This document shows positions 12,482 through 23,047 of a stretch of DNA of 64,000 nt, one piece after another. The notes beneath the pieces were generated by a model. That model was not told the DNA's origin and did no database searches. It was given only the letters and a program-made list of their open reading frames with translations. The DNA is taken from assembly GCA_002751075.1 (NCBI GenBank), contig NAOQ01000244.1:33016-97015 (forward strand), in the 5' to 3' direction. Origin of the DNA: Ichthyophonus hoferi (Eukaryota; Opisthokonta; Ichthyosporea; Ichthyophonida; Ichthyophonidae). The position numbers were made by a program, and so were the translations under genes. Positions within the stretch are counted from its first letter, which is position 1, and each line of letters begins with the position of its first letter.

Positions 12482-12982
12482 TGTATGTATGTATGTATAT
12501 ATGTATGTATGCATGTATGTATGTATGTATGTATGTATGTATGCATGTATGTATATATTTATATATATGCGTATATTATGTATGTATGTCTGTATGTATG
12601 ATAGTTTATATTTATACATATATATATATAGATATGCCTCTTCCCATTCCCATTGGTGGGATACTAACTGATTGCACTTAGTACAAGGGTCTCCCTCCTG
12701 CATGATGCTGTATTGACCAGTCATATCATGGCCCAAAGTAGTTTGGCCTCCTATACTTTTATCCAGTAACACTTTCACCCTATTGGTGTTTTTGGCTATA
12801 AATTCCAATACTAGGGAGATCAATGATGGTATGTTAATAAAGGAAACTATTGCCATGGTGATAAGAAATACATAATACGTTATAGGTTATAGATCATGGA
12901 TATAATCACATGTGGGTAGGTGGGTGGGTGGGATAGAATACAGTATGATAGGATGATCCTATGGAAGTATGTTAATTATGAC

Positions 12983-13018
<36 letters not shown>

Positions 13019-16000
13019 TACTAGCATGTACTATAAATAGATTTACAATCAACCAATCAGCTAAAAGTATACAAAGGCACACACTTACCTAATTAATTAA
13101 ATAACCCATTAATTAAATACAAGTGATATATCAATCACCATATTCCAAACATACCTGTGCCAGTAGAGTGTAAGGGTTGTAGAAGCTGGGCATTTGTAGC
13201 ACTTTTTAATTTTCTTAGACTCACTTTTCGTTGACTAGAGGGTTTGCCATATATGGTTAATAGGTATATATATATATTGGGTATGGTTAATAGGTATATA
13301 TATATATTGGGTATGGATATGTTGTATTATATAGGTTATAAGTATACATATAAGTATAAAAACATGAGATAATATATAGTGGATATGCATATATGGTATA
13401 TTATATCATATTATGGGACATGTATTGTATGTGTTAAGTTATTATGTAATATGATATACAGCGAATAGGACAACAGAGCACTCATACAGATTGCACATTG
13501 ATATTGACTTCATATATTTTTAATGCATATATACTAGTAGATAAAAGGAGCTGTGCAATTTTAATTTCACTTACTACTCACTCGCCAATTACAAATAGCT
13601 ATATGCCATATATAGTAAATACATATGTCACACAAGTTAAAAAACACAGGATACAACAATCGAATTCAAGTATATTTATAACCATAAAAGCCTCATTTCT
13701 CATTCAATAATAATCCATTAATATAACCTACGATTACCGTATAAGGCATTAATAAATAACTATTAGTATGTGGGAGGAGAGATGGAGTTAATCAGATAGC
13801 AGCACCCACCTGGCAACCAATGACAATAGAATATTATTCTTCTCCTTATCCAACCAGAAACCTGTAATAGTTATCCTGTATGGTAATAGTAATAGTGTGA
13901 GAGAGGGTGGGGCTGTGGTGAGTAGGTGGGAGAGGGAGAGAGCTACATAGAGGAAGATAGGAAGATATAATTGTAGGTTACATTCAGGCACGGAGATGTT
14001 CTTGCAGAGACAGGTAAGGAAACGTGTAATGGTAGGTAGGTAGGTAGGGTATATATACTAGTATACTATCATATTATTGCGTTATTGTACTCCTGTACTA
14101 TCATACTATCATACTATCCTTTTATTATACTACTATATTATCATACTACTATACTATCATACTATTATACTATTACACTATCACATTATTATGCTATTTT
14201 ACTATAATACTGTCATACTATTATGATAATACTATTGTACTATTCTTTTATTATACTATTACACTATCATGATAATATACTATTATACTATTATACTATT
14301 ATATTATTATACTGTAATTTTACTCTACTATTATACTATTAGACTATTAGACTATTATACTATCATACTATTATATTATTATACTATTATAGTAGTATAT
14401 TATCATACTATAATGCTATTATACTATCATATTACCATACTACCGTACTATAGTACGTACATACATACATACATATATAACCCTATACCATATACCAGCT
14501 ATAGCATAACCATCCTCTCCTACGGTATACCACACCTACTTAAACCCTTACATATCATTGGTAATTGGCTGTTGTGTTTGGTATCCTAGTGCAGACAGGA
14601 TCGGGATAGAATCCAGGACCAGGTTCTGATTGGCTGTGCTTTGGCTGATATCACGCCTCTTTAAAGTCGGTAATTTATTCTTTTATGATTTAATTATTAT
14701 ATTACAATATTATAGTGAGGTGAGAATTTACTCTAGTTTTGTTATATTATAATATTATGTTATATTATAATATTATATTGAACGTGTACTATGGTATTGT
14801 TATATTATATTAGTATTTATTATAATATGACATTACCGTGATAGGGTACTATGGCATTGTTATATTGTATTATTATATTATATTATATTATATAATTATA
14901 GTGATACTATATTATCGCATTATAATATTATACCATCATATTATTTAATATATCTTAGTATTGTAATACTACTACTTTACTATCATATTATTATACCATA
15001 CCATACCATATCATATCATATTCTACCCCACCCAGCCCTACCCAACCATATCATACCGTATCCTATCCTACCATATCATATGATATCCTACCCTACCCTA
15101 ACCTACCAAATCATATCATATCCTACCCTACCTTATCCTACCATATCGTATCTTGTCCTACCCTACCGTATCCTACTGTGTCCTAGTATGTCATATATTA
15201 AGAGGGACTTACCTACAGTCCCCTTCTATTGATTGGGCTAACAAAGGCCTATCCTGCCCTATCAAATAATCACAATGTCTGCAGTGTAATAATGTATCCT
15301 CTCCGGCCTGCAAGAGGGGAAAGTGATAGGGTAATAGGTGTAAGGTATAGGTATATGTGGAAGCATAGGTATATGTATATTCATATGTATAGGTATAGGT
15401 ACATGTATAAGTATAGGTATAGGTATATGTATAAGTATAGTTATATGTATAGGTATATGTATAGGTATATGAATATGTATATGTACATAGATAGGTCAGG
15501 TATACGTATAAGCATAAGTATAGGTGTATATATATGTATATATGTATACTATATATCTATACATATATCTATACAATGGTGTACAGTAAAATATTTCTTG
15601 TAATAATTAAAGTATGTACCTTATTAAGCACGTGGTATTCGTGTGATTTCTTTCCACCAATTGTTCCCGTGTCTCCCTCTATGCACACAGGATTTAAACC
15701 CAATCGGGTGAGAATACGATTGTATGATTCTTGTATAGTGTTATATGATTGGAGGGCAGCCTCCGGTCTGTGTGTTGGAATGTGTCAATATCATAATATA
15801 TTATGCAATATTAGATTATGTTATATTATTTTATACTATATTATACTGTATTATATTATATTATATTATATTATATTATACCATATCATACTATACCATA
15901 TCATACTAAACTGTACTGTACTATACTACGCTATACTATATTGTACTATCCTATATTATGCTATACTCTCTTATCCTATATTATACTATACTATACTATA

Positions 16001-18401
16001 CTATACCATTCCATCCATCCTTTCCTATATATATACAATCTCAATACATGCCCTTTCCCTTTCAAACATAAACCACAGTATACCCAATTAGGACACCAAG
16101 GCTACAAAAACGCCAGCCAATAGTTATCAATGGAGTTTAATTTCCACTACTCACGTTTTGTCAAAAGAATATAAATCTTTCATCCAAAATTCTTTTGTAC
16201 GTAATAGGCCCATCCTATTTCTGCATTTAAAGTAGCTATGTTAGTAGTGGAATAAAATTAAAACAGAATTTAAAATGTGTAATAGTTGATATAGAATAGA
16301 ATAGAGTAGAGTAGACTCTTAAAATATAATCTAATATAATACTGGGTTGATATAGAGTATATTCTTGGAGTATATTAACTTGCTGTTCATATATAGATTA
16401 ATACGCAGGTATTGAAATAAGAAAGATTAAAATTTAATATATACTATATATTACTATAAACCACTAAAAATGTAAATTAAAATTTTAATCTATTTAGTTT
16501 GTTATTCGTACCTTGTTTAAAAATGCATGACTCAAAATAATATTACATTTTTATATTACGCTATGCTATGCTATGTTATTCTATACTATATTGTTACATT
16601 ATATGATATTATAGTATACTTTATTATTATATTGTATCACACTATATTGTACTATTTTATATTCCATTCCATTGTATTCTATTTTATTCTATTATACTAT
16701 ATCATACTATCCTGTATTGTACCATCCTTTCTTCTCCTTTCTTCTCTTATGCTATACTATAGCAGTACAAGGTCCGTTCCTTACTTTTCATCACGGTATT
16801 TGCGATCCATCTGATATATACGTATAGGCAATTGGCTGCAGGAATATAATACTGTTTGATGAAGACATCGACCAATGAAAATGAGACAATGATTTTTATT
16901 TCTTGAGTACATAAGATCGGGTACGGTGAAGAGATAGGTTTGCATGGGTGATAGATTTACATAATATATATATATATACAGGATATTATGTTATATAATA
17001 CTATACAATACAATATAATATATTAAAAGTGGTTAATAACCTACTACCATCTCATAGATATAATTACTGTCCAGATGTCAAAAAACCTAAATATAGCCTA
17101 AATATGCAATTAATATGCCTTCTATTATAAAAAGATAAAGCCAATTACAAATAGATATCAAATTACTAATTATATTTAGAAATAGATCAGCATGTATATG
17201 TTGCACTGTAAGACAATTCAAACAGGCACCATATATTTTCCAATAGTTACAAACTTCTTGATATGCCTCATAACAGCATTATTATATCATATTGTATTAT
17301 ATTACATTATATTATGCTATATGCTACTATACTATATTAAATTATGTTGTATTATATTATATTATATTATATTATATTATATTATATTATGCTATGCTAT
17401 ATGATACCATACTATATTATACTATATCACATTATATTATATTATATTACACCGCCTAATATTAATAAGGCATTTATTGAACTATGAAAAGGGGCCAATA
17501 ATAACTATTAATATTAACCATTAATATTGCACCTACCGATGACTGATCAGGTCCATAGCGACCATCTCAGTTGCTATCTCTTCATTGGTTGGTCCTAGGC
17601 AAAAAGAAGTTCCTTTATGATCTTCTAAAGTAAACATATCTGATTTGACCTCCTTCCATCTCCCTGTGATAATCATCCAATGAAAATTCATAATAGCCCG
17701 ACCCAGAGCTAGCAGAGATATGATTGGTGCTTTATAGTATATGCAATAATGATTTCATGATTATTTACTATGTGCTCTTTTGAAAACCGTAACTATCCAA
17801 TGGTAGATATTAATTATAAGATTTTGATATACTACTAATATGCAAGGCAACGACCTTCTAGCCATATAGATATTTTTCATCCTGTGTATGAGACTACAAC
17901 TTATAGAGAAAAGGGTGTATATTATATTACAGTATATTTATGTTGTATTGTATTGTATTATAGAATGTTATGCTATAATGTATCATATTGTATTATTTCA
18001 TACTATGTTATATTGTATTATATTATATTATATTATATTATATCATATCATATTATATCATATCATTTCATGTCATATCATATCATATCATATCATATCA
18101 TATCCTACCATATCACAACATACTATACCATAACCCTGCTCCTACACCAACCATTAACAATAACCATCCCTACCCACTAATAGATGAAATCACAGTAGAT
18201 CACCATATATACCATAATAGTATATGTCCTACATAAGTCATACCTACCTGTCTGTTTCCATAGTGATGCAGGTTGCAGGGTAGGTAGAGATATCTGACTG
18301 GCATCTAGTTTGTTCATTTCATTGGAAACAATAGCTTTAATCTAATAATTTTTTTTTTCATATTTTGGTTGGTTACTGCCAAAGTATAGTCGATAGAAAT
18401 G

Positions 18402-18445
<44 letters not shown>

Positions 18446-19424
18446 CGTTGTGTGCGTTGTATACTGTGTATTAAGTACAAGTCTCTATTTTGTGAGTTGT
18501 TCAACATTACAGTATATATTTGGTACATAATTATTGATAAAACATATCCCCTGGTATTTATAATTACCATAGTAACCGAGTATGTATAATGATCATAACA
18601 GCCAGCTATACATAATTACCATAGCGACAAGTTATGTACCTTTTCTAGTACCCTCCATCCTAGAGGCATGAGAGAATATACTCCAGAACAGGTCTGACGT
18701 ATGTAGCTACCTCTTAGTAGGAGTACCTGACTGGGTATGGTCTATATATAGGTGGTGATAGGATAGCATATTATTATATGTACAGGCATGTGATAATGAA
18801 ATGTATAGTATAGGTATGCACTATATGTATAGATATAATTGTTATATGTATATTATATTAAAGGTATATATTAGTATATATCAATTCTATCCATATTATA
18901 AGCTGTGTATACTTTATTATAAAGGTACATCAAAGGACTCCCATATATGCAATCATAGAAATAGATACAGGTATTACCACAATTAACTAATTAATTAAGA
19001 CTAAGTTGTTAATTAGTCCATATACGGTCTACCATATAATATGCTTAAAAAGGTCCCCATCTGCGATAAAACGACACCAGATAATTCTATAGTGAAACCA
19101 AATAAATAGCTTTGATTTATATTCTTATTCTCTAGTTATAATTTTTGGATGCTTTCCAGGATGGAGGAGATATTCGCCATAACACAGGTTGAAATGAATG
19201 GTACCATATATTATTTCCGGGACTATATATAATATCTAGTTAACTTTAAATAATTATAGCTTAAATAATAGCTAAAATACAGCCATAAATAAATGCAATG
19301 AACCTACAGCATCTGCAGGTGTATCACGAAGTGTGTTTATAAATAACTGCTTGGTGGTAGCTCTTTGTGCCCCTAGGTAGCCTGTTTCTATGGCAACGCG
19401 TCTTATATTACTAGTTACGTCCAT
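10669..19424 (-). CDS. PARS2: Bacterial-type prolyl-tRNA synthetase with INS-like domain (probably organellar)
   Basis: Exons, 5' to 3' on the minus strand: 19308-19424, 18640-18726, 18248-18341, 17537-17663, 16785-16835, 16155-16220, 15620-15767, 15213-15307, 14552-14644, 13810-13875, 13155-13234, 12669-12810, 11600-11741, 11261-11344, 10669-10968. Phases close, giving about 563 residues. Class II landmarks: [10 protein letters not shown] at the N-terminus, [39 protein letters not shown] (motif 2 region), [73 protein letters not shown] (motif 3) and a C-terminal anticodon-binding domain. Between AGEDTLLHC and IEVGHTF lie about 150 residues that resemble the bacterial INS (editing) domain, ending EGDPCTKCN. 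The enzyme attaches proline to tRNA. A microexon of a few residues (the bacterial EVISHQ position) may be missing between the first two exons. An acceptor-like TTTCTCACAG precedes the ATG, so a further 5' exon with a targeting peptide is possible. Confidence 0.9.
11851..12600 (+). repeat. (GTAT)n tetranucleotide repeat with assembly gap
   Basis: Almost pure GTAT units run on both sides of a 471-base N gap (11955-12425), inside the ProRS intron between the exons at 12669-12810 and 11600-11741. All the long CMYV-type or HTYI-type open frames here are repeat and gap artefacts. Confidence 0.97.
12981..13017 (+). repeat. (ATT)n trinucleotide repeat
   Basis: A run of about 12 ATT units in the ProRS intron between the exons at 13155-13234 and 12669-12810. 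Confidence 0.9.
14051..14470 (+). repeat. TACTATTA-type degenerate satellite in ProRS intron
   Basis: Imperfect 10-base units such as ATACTATTAT and ATACTATCAT repeat over about 400 bases, between the exons at 14552-14644 and 13810-13875. Similar runs fill other introns of the same gene. Confidence 0.85.
14700..15190 (+). repeat. TTATATTA and TATCC/TACCC low-complexity intron filling
   Basis: TATTATATTA units give way at about 14990 to ACCATATCCTACC-like pentamers, ending just before the exon at 15213-15307. Confidence 0.8.
15350..15560 (+). repeat. AGGTATATGTAT-type repeat in ProRS intron
   Basis: Units such as GTATAGGTATAGGTATATGT run through most of the intron between the exons at 15620-15767 and 15213-15307. 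Confidence 0.8.
15790..16015 (+). repeat. TTATATTATA / CTATACTATA intron repeat
   Basis: Degenerate TTATA/CTATA pentamers between the exons at 16155-16220 and 15620-15767. The long open frames over it translate to [11 protein letters not shown] nonsense. Confidence 0.85.
16545..16760 (+). repeat. CTATG/TTATA pentamer repeat in ProRS intron
   Basis: Degenerate pentamers in the intron between the exons at 16785-16835 and 16155-16220. Confidence 0.75.
17270..17450 (+). repeat. TTATA pentamer repeat in ProRS intron
   Basis: A near-perfect run of TTATA units (for example 17345-17392) in the intron between the exons at 17537-17663 and 16785-16835. Confidence 0.85.
17930..18130 (+). repeat. TTATA to TCATA pentamer repeat in ProRS intron
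   Basis: TTATA units change in blocks to TCATA units across this intron, a pattern expected of slippage-expanded pentamer arrays. Confidence 0.85.
18413..18444 (+). repeat. (TG)n dinucleotide repeat
   Basis: Sixteen TG units in the ProRS intron between the exons at 18640-18726 and 18248-18341. Confidence 0.95.
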
Positions 19425-20449
19425 GTTTTCCTGTGAGAAAATTATTTATTTGTTTATAACTGCACTAGTAGGACTTATTCGGCTTAGTAACAGGCGGTTG
19501 TTATGAAGAGAAACGTGCCGGGTGACAGAAAGATAGTTACATGTCTTCTTTTATAATGTATCTTTTATAAGTGTCTTTATAGAAAGAAATAAAGGCAAAG
19601 GTTGGGCTGGAGTGGTTCTAAACAGTCCATAATCTTCTCAAACATACACATACATATTATAATGATGATTAAAGTGGACTATGTCGAGGAGGGTGTGGTC
19701 AATAGTCTTTTTTAAAAGACCTCACGAAAAATGTAGAAGATATAATGGGGCTATTAGGTTAAACATATATGATAGAGTGCTTCAAGGTACTTGCCAACTG
19801 CTCATACTCTTCTATGAAATGTAATAGACAGATAGATATATATGTTATATAGGTTGGTAATAAGCATGTGCCTGTGCCTGTGCCAGTTAAAAATAAAATT
19901 GTTTAGCTACATGTATACGAGGGGGTAAGCCTCTAAGAACAACACATACTTAAATATATAATGCAGATAGAGAATAATGGTATAATGTGTAAAGAAAGGG
20001 ATTTAGAAATATAGATCATAATAGCAATGTTTTGCATGGGAAAACGGCGAGGTCGCCGCCTAACATACAAACCAATGGGATGTTTTTTATAATTATGAAA
20101 TTGGCATTATTGGTGTAGTATGTGGCTCATAATTATGGCAGTAATATTATTGGTATATGTTGGGATATTTAATCCAATAGAAGGTGGCTCACAATTATGG
20201 AGTAGATATTATTGGTGGGTTATTTGTTTTGAAATTATAATAGTAATATAATTGGTGTGCATACATGCATATTAGAATTTAATTGCATGAATAATAGTGA
20301 TTGGTGTATTGTTCTATTTGTTAAATTAACTTTTATTATATTCTGGCACTAATGATTTGAAACTACAACAATGCAAAAGAATAGGTATTTCATATATTAA
20401 TTAAGTTCGACTATATTAAGTTTGATTATATGATATTTATTTCATTGGA

Positions 20450-20735
20450 GTATATTTTATTACGCTGTATTGCATTTTATTGCATTGTACTCCGTTGTAT
20501 TCTGTTGTATTCTATTGTATTCCATTGTATTCTATTGTATTCTATTGTATTCCATTGTATTGTATTGTATTGTATTGTATTGAATTGAATTGAATTGTGT
20601 TGTATTGTCTTGTATTTATTATGTTGTATTCTATTATCTTCTAATCTATTTTATTTTATTCTACTGTGCTGTATTGGATTGTATTGGACTGTGGTGTGTT
20701 GTATTGTACTATATTGTATTATGTTGTGTTGTATA
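20450..20735 (+). repeat. (TTGTATTC)-type degenerate repeat
   Basis: TTGTATTC, TTGTATTG and TTGAATTG units repeat for about 280 bases. The Cys/Leu-rich open frame across it is an artefact. Confidence 0.85.
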
Positions 20736-20925
20736 CAGGAATTGTTTTTAAGACAGGAATATTTAATTAATTTGGATATTCTTGATGCAACTATAATCAT
20801 TTAATAGTATTATTGGCAATTATTATTACGTATAGTCTGGAAATATAGTGCAATCTATTGGTGATACAAATGGCATGATCTGATCAAAATAGAACCAGCC
20901 AATGGCCGAGGTCTCGCAACATAGC

Positions 20926-21000
20926 CTGAGCCAGAGCCAGAGCCAGAGCCAGATCCAGTGCCAAAGTCAGAGCCCAGAGTGAGCCAGAGCCAGAGCGAGG
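20926..21000 (-). repeat. (GAGCCA)n hexamer repeat
   Basis: About 10 imperfect GAGCCA units, GC-richer than their surroundings, directly at the end of a partial family B LTR. Read on the minus strand it would give a Gly-Ser run, which I do not take as coding. Confidence 0.85.
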
Positions 21001-21099
21001 AGCATACCTGTGTAATCTTCCGTTTTTCAATAACCGTCAGACGCCAGATACCAGTGTTACAACCAACAGAATGTTGTAATCTTCCTAGAGCAAGAGCCG

Positions 21100-21731
21100 G
21101 AGTAAGCATTTAACATACAGTTTTGATCAGCTCTCTACCACTTTTTTACATTGGGCGCCATACCCTAGTCACTTCTGAATGTTAACAGGAATTACCTAAC
21201 CCATTTAGTGAGCCACAAGCCTACAGCTAAGTAGTCACTATGCTAAGGTTCTTTTCATACTCTTTTTCATGTTTTTTATGCCTTAAGTGAAATAATCCAC
21301 CTAGGCCCAGGAAGAGTGTTAGAATAGATATGTTTAGTTGATTTAGGGATTTATTTATATAGTTATAAGCATTTAATATTATTAACAATTACCATTACAT
21401 ATGTAGTCTGGAAAAAAAATAGCTCGTGCAATATATTAATGGGAAATGGTAATCTAAGATGAGATCAAAATTGAACCAGCCAATGGCAGTGGTCTCGCGA
21501 CTACGTAATAAACCATTTCAGGTCGTATGTTTTGGGGTCCATATTGTTTAGGCATCTTGCCTAAGACCAGTCCTGCTGACTTACTTAATAATAATACAAT
21601 ATGTCTTGATATATCTGTACACCGTGTATGCAAAGGGACACGTTAAGACCCACCTTAATTCACTAGTCTTTCCCCTTCTAAACAAATAGAGGTCACGGAG
21701 ACACTTCTGTCTCTACTTGCTATTCCCAACA
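21100..21731 (+). mobile_element. Family B LTR with internal tail (copia-type fossil)
   Basis: The LTR is 21317-21731 (about 415 bases), starting TGTTAGAATAG and ending TATTCCCAACA. It is preceded by a purine-rich GGCCCAGGAAGAG, which looks like a polypurine tract, and about 200 bases of internal 3' sequence. The same LTR and purine tract recur on the minus strand at 42890-43400. No protein is left here. It is a broken remnant of fairly old age, since it differs from the other copies at many sites. Confidence 0.7.
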
Positions 21732-22202
21732 AGAATTAATCTCTCTATGTATCATTCATATGCAGATTTGATAGATGATCTCTACAATTTAATTAGCAAC
21801 AGATAATAAATAACTGAAAATATATATTATATTATAATATAAATAAAAAGATTAAGTACACATATTCCAACATAACGAGCATAGACCAGATAGTTGGCTT
21901 TATCAACTATATGTAAGTTTACATAAAAATAATAGCACAAGTACTCATAGTAAATCAAAAATCAATACACTATAGATATATATATCATTATATAGTTATT
22001 TGTTGGCATGAACATACTCCATAATCAACACATTATGTGTAACATAACTCATGCAATCATATACCTATGCATAGATATACACAGTTAAATGTTGTTGCAC
22101 AATACAGTACAATGCAACACAGCACAATGCAATACAGTACAATATCATCTAATACAATATAATACAACACAATACCATATTATATTAGTTATATAAGTTG
22201 AT

Positions 22203-22350
22203 TCTAATGTAGTCTCACCGGTATAAATTAACTAATGCGTGATTGAGACGAGACTTCCAGTTTTGTTTGCACTATAGTCCACCACCTAACATTCATTATT
22301 GTTAGGGCAACGGCTTAAACCAGGGACAGGTATATTATGCTTATTTTGTA
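22203..22350 (-). repeat. Family A repeat, partial copy
   Basis: Minus-orientation core including GAGACGAGACTTCCAGTTTT and GGGCAACGGCTTAAACCAGG, matching the core of other family A copies. Confidence 0.65.
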
Positions 22351-22779
22351 TTTTGCCTTTTTAATATACTTTAATTTTCCATATGAACCTCTTTCTGTTT
22401 TATTTCTCTTCACATATGATTTGCTTTCTTCAAATGTTTTTATGTTGTAGCGCCTAAAGTCTGTACATTAGTATACTATATAGCTAAATGTTTATACAAT
22501 TTCTTTAAACCTCTTTTATGGATATCAACTACTTGTAAGAATAAAATATACTAAACTATACTACATATATATATATTATTCTATAATTGTAACGTCTATA
22601 TTATCAAAGAAGTATTTATAAATTTATACTACATGTCAATTTTTACTACAGTTATAAGCTAATTGCTAATATTATTAGTATTTACTTAAAATATAGAGAT
22701 GACTAGGTGCATAAATGTAACTAGATTGATATTAACAGCTCAGTCAACTATCTAACTTGACACATTTGTATTTATTTTT

Positions 22780-22904
22780 TGTTGGAACATGAACAACTTT
22801 ATTTACTATATAGTCCGCCATCTTGCATGCAACATTGTCAGGGTAACGGCTTAAAATAGTGACAAGAGTATATTATGTTAACCCTATATTTTCCCGTTTC
22901 AAAA
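22780..22904 (-). repeat. Family A repeat, internally deleted copy
   Basis: It starts TGTTGGAACATGAAC and ends CCCGTTTCAAAA, so both ends of the family are kept but most of the middle is lost. The GTCCGCCATCTTGCATGC core remains. Confidence 0.65.
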
Positions 22905-23047
22905 GTTGTTGATATTCAGTAGACAATAGGCTGATGGTTTATCTCGTGTATGTAGTTAGATGTATAGTATACACCTAATACATAACCATTTTTATATAAT
23001 AATATCCTTTTTACACTCTGTATGTAAGAAAAAATAATGCAGAAGTG

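Larger units (their letters stand above)
19425..23047. other. Spacer between ProRS and GST genes, repeat-rich
   Basis: I see no confident coding exon. It contains a TTGTATTC-type repeat (20450-20735), pieces of the family B LTR (20750-20925 and 21317-21731), a hexamer repeat (20926-21000) and two partial minus-strand family A copies (about 22203-22350 and 22780-22904). Confidence 0.65.

Noticed and set aside
11860-12600. Possible CRISPR-like array (regular direct repeats)
   Set aside because: Pure microsatellite without spacers, in a eukaryotic intron.
11755-12856. Long open frames on both strands with HTYI or CMYV repeats
   Set aside because: Products of a (GTAT)n repeat plus an N gap. Only 12669-12810 on the minus strand is a real exon.
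19159-19186. Plus-strand 28-base candidate exon with AG and GT borders
   Set aside because: No neighbouring plus-strand exons, and it lies inside a ProRS intron; its reverse does not supply the missing ProRS residues either.
20855-21109. Gly-Ser-repeat protein on the minus strand
   Set aside because: Formed by the GAGCCA hexamer array next to an LTR fragment, with no splice context or homology.
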